DNA from: Bacteroidales bacterium UBA5536
GTDB lineage: Bacteria > Bacteroidota > Bacteroidia > Bacteroidales > F082
NCBI GenBank assembly: GCA_002426795.1
Contig: DINQ01000009.1
Coordinates: 1 to 9,024 of the forward strand
Length of the DNA: 9,024 bases
Direction: 5' to 3'
Below the pieces are notes generated by a model. It saw only the letters and a program-made list of their open reading frames with translations, was not told the DNA's origin and searched no databases. Below, in pieces: positions 5,261 to 9,024 of this stretch. The stretch's first letter is position 1. The number at the start of each line of letters is the position of its first letter. Position numbers and translations under genes: made by a program.

Positions 5261-6193
5261 TTAAGCTGCCACCGTAGCTTCGGCTCTTTGCAGGTTAAAG
5301 TTATAGATCAGGCTGTCATTGTCGGTCAGCGTGAGGTGGGCCGGTGGCGGCACCAGATAACCCTCGGCATGACAGCTCAGCGTATACGACCCGGCTTCGA
5401 GCTCGTCGAGCTCATAGCTGCCGTTGTTGTCGGTCTGTTCGGCATAGGCATGTTCCACCAGGGTGATGGTAGCACCCGCAATCGGCTCGTTGGTCAGGCT
5501 GTCGAGCACCTGTCCGCTGATGTCGGAAGCCATCTCGGGAGCAGGTTTGCGGCGCCGGCGGCGGACCACACGGATGCGCAGGTAACTCTCGGTAAGGCTT
5601 GTGTAGTTGCCTGTATTGTACCGGATGAAACGGTCGAGCTGATAACGCAGCAGCTTGTTGCACTGCTTGATCATCCGATCTATATCCGACTTCAGCAGGC
5701 GCCGTGCATCAGCAGCCAGCAAGGCACTGTTTTTGGCAGCCATCAGGGCATCGATCTGGCTCTCGAAGCTGGCCCTGTCGTCGGGATCGACCCCCACGAG
5801 GGGCAGCAAGGCCTCGTTGGCCGCGAAAACCTCGTTGATGTAAGCCGCCATAGCCAGCACCCGCGTTACAGCCATCCCTTCGAAACGGCTCCCATAGGCA
5901 TTCAATATCACCTGCATGGCATTGTCGTTGAGGCGGACAGCCAACAGTTTTGCGATATTCACCATCTTAAACAGGAGCGGATTCAGCTGTTGCCTGATAG
6001 CCATTCTGTCGGCATAGCCGGCCCTCCCCGGCCGCAGATAGAGGTTCAACTTTTGCGACAACTCACTGGCAATGGCCAGGAAACTGTCTTTGGCTGCGAG
6101 GATTTCGGTGCGTCCTTCAAAAGCAGCCGGATAAGATTCGAGTACGCGTTTGACCGCGAACAATCTTTCTGTACGTTTAATTAAATTTCCCAT
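5261..6193 (-). CDS. Helical protein with C-terminal carboxypeptidase-regulatory-like domain
   Basis: The 310-residue product has no signal peptide or membrane segment. Residues 1-205 are predominantly alpha-helical, rich in A, L, R and K, with no family I can name. A basic linker RVVRRRRRKPAP (208-219) leads to a beta-rich carboxypeptidase-regulatory-like domain at about 225-300. That domain shows SGQVLDSLTNEPIAGATITL, then NNGSYELDELEAGSYTLSC and EGY. Such domains are usually extracellular or periplasmic in Bacteroidota (TonB-dependent receptors, for example), so a copy on a protein without an export signal is unusual. Codons are richer in G/C than those of the operon at 618-2513. The gene is monocistronic in view, with a strong terminator 21 bases downstream. 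The start at 6193 follows an A/T-rich leader without a clear Shine-Dalgarno sequence. Domain call firm; function unknown. Confidence 0.85.
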   Translation of the reverse strand: MGNLIKRTERLFAVKRVLESYPAAFEGRTEILAAKDSFLAIASELSQKLNLYLRPGRAGYADRMAIRQQLNPLLFKMVNIAKLLAVRLNDNAMQVILNAYGSRFEGMAVTRVLAMAAYINEVFAANEALLPLVGVDPDDRASFESQIDALMAAKNSALLAADARRLLKSDIDRMIKQCNKLLRYQLDRFIRYNTGNYTSLTESYLRIRVVRRRRRKPAPEMASDISGQVLDSLTNEPIAGATITLVEHAYAEQTDNNGSYELDELEAGSYTLSCHAEGYLVPPPAHLTLTDNDSLIYNFNLQRAEATVAA

Positions 6194-6674
6194 TTTTCTA
6201 ATTTGTTTTAATTTCTAAAAAAAAAGATGATAAAAAAGCTTGATGATGCTGACGGACCATGGCGGACCATTGGCCCTTCGGGTGCGTCCGACACATTGCT
6301 CGTGAAACAAGCGCTGATCGGGCAGATATTTATAGGTCGGCAACAAGGGCTTAGCGGGCGCTGGTTGGTAAAACGGCAGGAGCTTGTAGCAGCGTGATGC
6401 GGTCCACAGGGGCAGCAAAATCACATGCAGATCAACCACCATGATTGTCTGCTGTTGCGTAAGAAACTGTTGGCGTTTAACCCATTTTTGATACGTCTTC
6501 ATTTTTGTGCTTTTATCCTTTTGCCAGATGAGATATCCCCTCATTTCTGTGGTCCTATGTTTTGACTTATGTATGCTGGTGTATTCCATCTGATCAAAAA
6601 GTGCTTCTACTATAGACAAAACTTATGGACATTTTTGCTGTATAAAACACGTTTACAGTCACTTATGTCTCACC
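6194..6674. other. Region without a convincing gene upstream of 6193
   Basis: The first 40 bases are the A/T-rich leader of the minus-strand gene. A tandem CGGACCAT occurs at 6253-6260 and 6263-6270. A 134-codon minus-strand frame (6215-6619) has odd composition and no recognisable motif, and would run directly into the gene leader, so I do not call it. ACTTATG is repeated near 6621 and 6661. No clear promoter pair could be placed. Confidence 0.4.
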
Positions 6675-7147
6675 GTGAAACAGCACGAAAAAGGACAAAA
6701 AAGCGCCCGTCAGGCAGCCCGGAAGCTCCATAGATGGCCAGGCACAACAAGACAGCAACCCGACTTACTTTGCCATGCCGGTGGCCTGGCTGATGACGGA
6801 CTGGTCAGGCGACACAAAGCCCAGGGTAAATTCCAATATTGGTCCGAAAAAGCGGATATTCCCACATACGGACGTGCGAATGCCCGGGACGCGTTTGTAA
6901 TCGCCCGGGACGGGTTTGCAATCTGCCGGGACGGGTTTGTAATCACGCGGACGAGTTTGTAATTGGTCGGGACGGGTTTGCAGAAGCCCGGGATGAGTTT
7001 TCAGAGAGGCGGGATGAGTTTGTAATCGGCCGGGACGGGTTTGCAGACGAGCGGGACGAGTTAAAAATCGGAAGGGAGCAGTTGTTTTTCCCATTTTCGG
7101 ACATGCAAAGGCCCGGGACGGGTTTGCAGAGCAAGGGGACGAGTTAA
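6675..7147 (+). pseudogene. Possible frameshifted heptapeptide-repeat gene over the minisatellite
   Basis: From a GTG at 6675 a plus-strand frame runs through the first three repeat units as RDAFVIA RDGFAIC RDGFVIT, then stops because unit 4 (6948-6967) has 20 bases and not 21. Shifting by one base at that point continues the same heptad pattern through further units (DEFVIG, RDGFAEA, RDEFSER, RDEFVIG, RDGFADE, RDELKIG) to about 7080. A constant F and D, with both GAC and GAT used for D, is consistent with past selection on protein. A frame on the opposite strand also reads as heptads (LQTRP-like), so coding status is uncertain. No ribosome-binding site or known family supports the GTG start. 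Confidence 0.25.
6885..7146 (+). repeat. 21-base minisatellite (about 12 units)
   Basis: Tandem units of the type CGGGACGGGTTTGTAATCGGC start at 6885, 6906, 6927, 6948, 6968, 6989, 7010, 7031 and 7052. A diverged unit starts at 7073, a disrupted one at 7094, a good one at 7114, and a partial one at 7136-7146. Most are exactly 21 bases; 6948-6967 lacks one G. Positions CGGGA and GTTT are nearly constant, while the last eight bases alternate between TGTAATCxxC and TGCAGAxGxx forms. Divergence between units indicates an old array. There are no unique spacers, so this is not a CRISPR array. The 21-base period preserves reading frame in every phase. Confidence 0.9.
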
Positions 7148-7639
7148 GGTAAGACTGGCAGATGAAGCTTACTGATCGGGCTGGGTTTGGGTTAGACGCA
7201 TCTGATCTGCATCGGACAGCCCATCCCTTACCAAAGCATATTGGTCAAAGGCCGGTTTCACCTGGCGATATGGCAGGGCAGGCGGAGCAGCTGTTGGACG
7301 GTATGCCAGTGTTACCAGAGGGCGGGAAGCAGGTTCCGGGCGTGTAAGCGGTCTTTCAGGGCACCGCAGGCCCTATTTTTACACGCAGGCCCATGCAAAA
7401 ATATTTGCACACAATATTCAACTTAATTGATTCGCACCCCAGTTTATCTTGCTGATAACATGCATGATACAGAAGCAAACCAAGGCACAAGTGCCTCGTG
7501 CCAAAGTGATCAAATTGTAGAAGTATTTTTTTTTTAGCGCAAGGCTTATCCAACAAAAAGGCTTGACTGGCTTTGGCTGCATGACTTATCAACAACGTTT
7601 CGTTGAAAATACGCATGCATATTTGCTTCATTTCCACCG

Positions 7640-7647
7640 TATTTTTG
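7640..7647 (+). promoter_or_regulatory. Candidate -7 box for the sigma-like gene
   Basis: TATTTTTG is a full match to the Bacteroidota TAnnTTTG box, 68 bases before the ATG at 7716. No TTG lies at the usual 19-21 base distance upstream (the nearest gives a 14-base spacer), so this is a weak or activator-dependent promoter at best. Confidence 0.3.
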
Positions 7648-7687
7648 CTGCGTTGAGTTGCGGCTGCACCGCTTACGAATGAAGCTG

Positions 7688-7699
7688 CAACATATGTTG
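7688..7699. promoter_or_regulatory. 12-base perfect palindrome before the sigma-like gene
   Basis: CAACATATGTTG is a perfect palindrome ending 16 bases before the ATG at 7716, downstream of the candidate -7 box. Its position in the leader suits an operator for a dimeric repressor. The binding protein is unknown. Confidence 0.4.
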
Positions 7700-7715
7700 T
7701 TCAAAATGTATTGAA

Positions 7716-8411
7716 ATGACCCAAAAAACAAAAAACTTGAATCTACAGTCGCTATCAGACAAGCAATTGTTGCTGATGCTAAGCCAACCTACCAAAACAA
7801 TCACCAAAGAAGAATTGTTAACGGAATTCATCCGGCGCTATGAAGCCTATTTATCTGTATTGTGTGATAAAGCAACCCGGCATTTCAAAAGGTGGTTCGG
7901 GCCGGACGTATCAAAAGAGTTATACGCCACCATTTTATTGGAGATCTATGATGATCCGTCCATCGTCCTGAAACCGGTCATCCGGACCCGGAAAGAGGAC
8001 AAATTAAAACTTCGCATCCAGCTGGTGCTATCCAGGCTTGCCAGCGATGTATTTGAACGCGAGTATATCGAAGCCCGGAGAGAGGAACTGGCGATGTTTC
8101 AGAGCTGGGATCCGGAGATTATGGCAAAGGTATTTGGCGAACCCCAACATGAACAACAGTCTGAGCAGACAGCAGCGCCAAAAGCAAAGGTTAAACTCCT
8201 GGAGCAAGACCGGATCGAATGCCTGGAGCGGTATCAGAAACTCAGTCACAAGAACAGGCTGTTCTGCGATTTCCTGCTCCAGTACTGGGTCCATGGCAAA
8301 AACCTGCCACAGGGAGTGGTTGAGGAGGGCTGCGAAAAGTTTGGCATGAAGCGCGAAGCATTCATGAAAAAGAAGGCACGGATGTACACCTATTTAAAGG
8401 ACGGGGCATAA
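7716..8411 (+). CDS. Divergent sigma-70-like protein
   Basis: The 231-residue product has an N-terminal part (13-65) LSDKQLLLMLSQ...LLTEFIRRYEAYLSVLCDK that resembles sigma region 2 of ECF sigma factors. A charged, helical middle includes a low-complexity Q/A/K linker at 143-160. The C-terminal block (161-228) LLEQDRIECLERYQKLSHKN, then LPQGVVEEGCEKFGMKREAF, resembles a region-4 helix-turn-helix. The spacing between the two parts is longer than in ordinary ECF factors (about 180-200 residues in total). Assignment rests on this layout, not on exact motifs; a DNA-binding or sigma-like role is likely but not certain. A palindrome precedes the start. The next gene, 121 bases on, has its own promoter. 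Confidence 0.6.
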   Translation: MTQKTKNLNLQSLSDKQLLLMLSQPTKTITKEELLTEFIRRYEAYLSVLCDKATRHFKRWFGPDVSKELYATILLEIYDDPSIVLKPVIRTRKEDKLKLRIQLVLSRLASDVFEREYIEARREELAMFQSWDPEIMAKVFGEPQHEQQSEQTAAPKAKVKLLEQDRIECLERYQKLSHKNRLFCDFLLQYWVHGKNLPQGVVEEGCEKFGMKREAFMKKKARMYTYLKDGA

Positions 8412-8437
8412 GTTTCTGATAAAAAATGCGTGTGATG

Positions 8438-8470
8438 TTTTGACACCCCTTTCAATTTGTTGTATACTTG
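8438..8470 (+). promoter_or_regulatory. Promoter of the small basic protein gene
   Basis: TTTTG (8438-8442) is followed after 20 bases by TATACTTG (8463-8470), one base from the Bacteroidota TAnnTTTG consensus. A start near 8477 would give a leader of about 55 bases before the ATG at 8533. The promoter lies in the gap after the sigma-like gene, so the two genes need not be one transcript. Confidence 0.65.
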
Positions 8471-8524
8471 CAGCATCGCATTATGGCAACTATCTGCTGC
8501 AGGCTGTGCAGCTAACAAATTGAA
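8451..8524. promoter_or_regulatory. 11-base inverted repeat bracketing the promoter and leader
   Basis: TTCAATTTGTT (8451-8461) sits in the promoter spacer just before the -7 box. Its perfect inverted partner AACAAATTGAA (8514-8524) lies eight bases before the start codon at 8533. The 52-base spacing (63 bases arm to arm, six helical turns) suits two operators bound by one looping repressor. The right arm would also cover the ribosome-binding region in the RNA, though the left arm is upstream of the predicted start site. Confidence 0.5.
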
Positions 8525-8532
8525 TCAGTAGC

Positions 8533-8754
8533 ATGAAACACAAGCGCTCCACCCAAGAGGACGACATCTTACTTCGCAAATTTGCTTATTTTCTCGAAGA
8601 GCAGGGAGTGTTGTTTCCGACAACTGAGAAAACCGTTGAAGCCTTTATTGCCAATCACAAGGAAGAGATAGAGTCGACCGAAAACCTTCCGGAACCCATG
8701 GAACTTATTCGCCTGGCCCGCGCCCGACGCGAGGCAAAGAAGAAACAGCAATAG
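8533..8754 (+). CDS. Small basic helical protein of unknown function
   Basis: This 73-residue, highly charged protein is probably all-helical: LLRKFAYFLEEQG (13-25), then EKTVEAFIANHKEEIES (32-48), a break at ENLPEP, and a basic C-terminal helix ELIRLARARREAKKKQQ. There is no signal peptide, membrane segment or recognised family. Size, charge and the basic tail suit a nucleic-acid-binding or protein-partner role. Lying after a sigma-like gene, it could be a partner of that protein, but the separate promoter and inverted repeat argue for independent control. The ATG at 8533 is supported by the promoter and the absence of an upstream in-frame start. Confidence 0.7.
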   Translation: MKHKRSTQEDDILLRKFAYFLEEQGVLFPTTEKTVEAFIANHKEEIESTENLPEPMELIRLARARREAKKKQQ

Positions 8755-8772
8755 CTGTTGGCTGTTTGAAGC

Positions 8773-8815
8773 TCTGCTTACGGGATGCTTCCCAAAGTGT
8801 CGGGTCCGTAGCAGA
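8773..8815. other. Imperfect hairpin after the small gene
   Basis: TCTGC-T-TACGG pairs with CCGTA-GCAGA (ending at 8815) with one bulged T and a loop of about 22 bases. It lies 19 bases after the stop at 8754. No T-run follows, so it is a doubtful terminator and may only stabilise the mRNA 3' end. Confidence 0.3.
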
Positions 8816-8878
8816 AATCGGCGTTTTCAAAAAGATATACAATCAGGTTCGGTCAGGTCAAAAGCATTTATCACTCTA

Positions 8879-8950
8879 GCGCGGCCCTGCAAAGTCTACC
8901 TCCCGACCAAAAGAAGGGAGGGGTTTGGTCCTTTGCCCTGTCAAAGGACA
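8879..8950 (+). repeat. 72-base intergenic repeat, copy 2
   Basis: This is the second copy of the element at 4966-5037, in the same orientation and 3,913 bases away, with 70 of 72 positions identical. The three internal inverted repeats are kept; the A-to-T change at 8941 falls in the loop of the last stem. Similarity continues weakly into an A-rich stretch ending ACAAT on both sides, with a one-base length difference, and stops abruptly upstream. Confidence 0.8.
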
Positions 8951-9024
8951 AAAAAACAATGACTTTCAACTACTAAATCTATTCCGGATACGCGAAAGAA
9001 ATCGCGCGGTATTCTATGATCAAA
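8951..9024. other. Window edge without a visible gene
   Basis: After the A-rich end of the repeat the remaining bases show no start codon with a convincing frame, no hairpin with a T-tract and no repeat shared with the rest of the window. Confidence 0.3.

Larger units (their letters stand above)
7151..7715. other. Region without a convincing gene between the minisatellite and the sigma-like gene
   Basis: Short frames at 7162-7347 (+) and 7356-7637 (-) show no motif or family resemblance. Small structures seen are GGCAC/GTGCC around 7483-7494, a T-run near 7527-7536, CAACG/CGTTG at 7593-7605, and an imperfect GTTGCGGCT/AGCTGCAAC pair at 7657-7665 and 7683-7691. The last 80 bases hold the regulatory sites of the gene at 7716. 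Confidence 0.4.

Noticed and set aside
5252..6184. 310-codon plus-strand frame opposite the carboxypeptidase-regulatory-like gene
   Set aside because: It is the antisense shadow of the 5261-6193 gene. The minus frame has a recognisable domain, a suitable leader and a terminator; the plus frame has none of these.
6215..6619. 134-codon minus-strand frame
   Set aside because: No motif, odd composition, no promoter, and it runs into the leader of the gene starting at 6193.
6885..7146. CRISPR array
   Set aside because: Units are contiguous and 21 bases long, with no unique spacers between conserved repeats and no cas genes nearby.
7356..7637. 93-codon minus-strand frame
   Set aside because: Cysteine- and leucine-rich random-looking sequence without motif, ribosome-binding site or promoter.

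Overview
The window looks like a chromosomal accessory region of a Bacteroidota bacterium. The evidence is Bacteroidota-type promoters (TTG, 20 bases, then a TAnnTTTG-like box), two lipoproteins with LMSC/AVSC-type lipoboxes, a type IX secretion-like domain joined to a FISUMP domain, a carboxypeptidase-regulatory-like domain, and weak or absent Shine-Dalgarno sequences. No rRNA, tRNA, CRISPR array, transposase or integrase was seen.

Layout. (a) Positions 1-2572 are AT-rich. An HxlR-family regulator on the minus strand faces a tight three-gene plus-strand operon across face-to-face overlapping promoters and a 19-base-period direct repeat. The operon is lipoprotein, four-helix membrane protein, lipoprotein. 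Both lipoproteins carry two copies of a domain that resembles antibiotic-biosynthesis-monooxygenase (ABM) or dimeric alpha-beta-barrel proteins. A good intrinsic terminator closes the operon. (b) Positions 2573-2890 hold two inverted-repeat structures; the second is a long imperfect hairpin resembling an attC site. (c) Positions 2900-4428, minus strand, are the remains of a diversity-generating retroelement (DGR): a secreted FISUMP/C-type-lectin-like target gene with a variable-repeat-like 3' end, then only the first 39 codons of an avd accessory gene. No template repeat or reverse transcriptase is in the window. (d) Positions 4429-5260 are non-coding and rich in short repeats, including the first copy of a 72-base element. 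(e) Positions 5261-6193, minus strand, encode a cytosolic-looking helical protein with a C-terminal carboxypeptidase-regulatory-like domain, followed by a clear terminator. (f) Positions 6194-7715 lack a convincing gene but hold a 21-base minisatellite of about 12 units that may be a frameshifted heptapeptide-repeat gene. (g) Positions 7716-8754 carry a divergent sigma-70-like gene and a small basic protein gene with its own promoter flanked by an 11-base inverted repeat. (h) The second copy of the 72-base element (70 of 72 identical) lies at 8879-8950.

The most notable system is the orphan DGR target with its truncated avd. The HxlR-controlled ABM-lipoprotein operon is the best candidate for a coherent, little-described functional unit; a role in sensing and handling reactive electrophiles or quinones at the envelope is inference.
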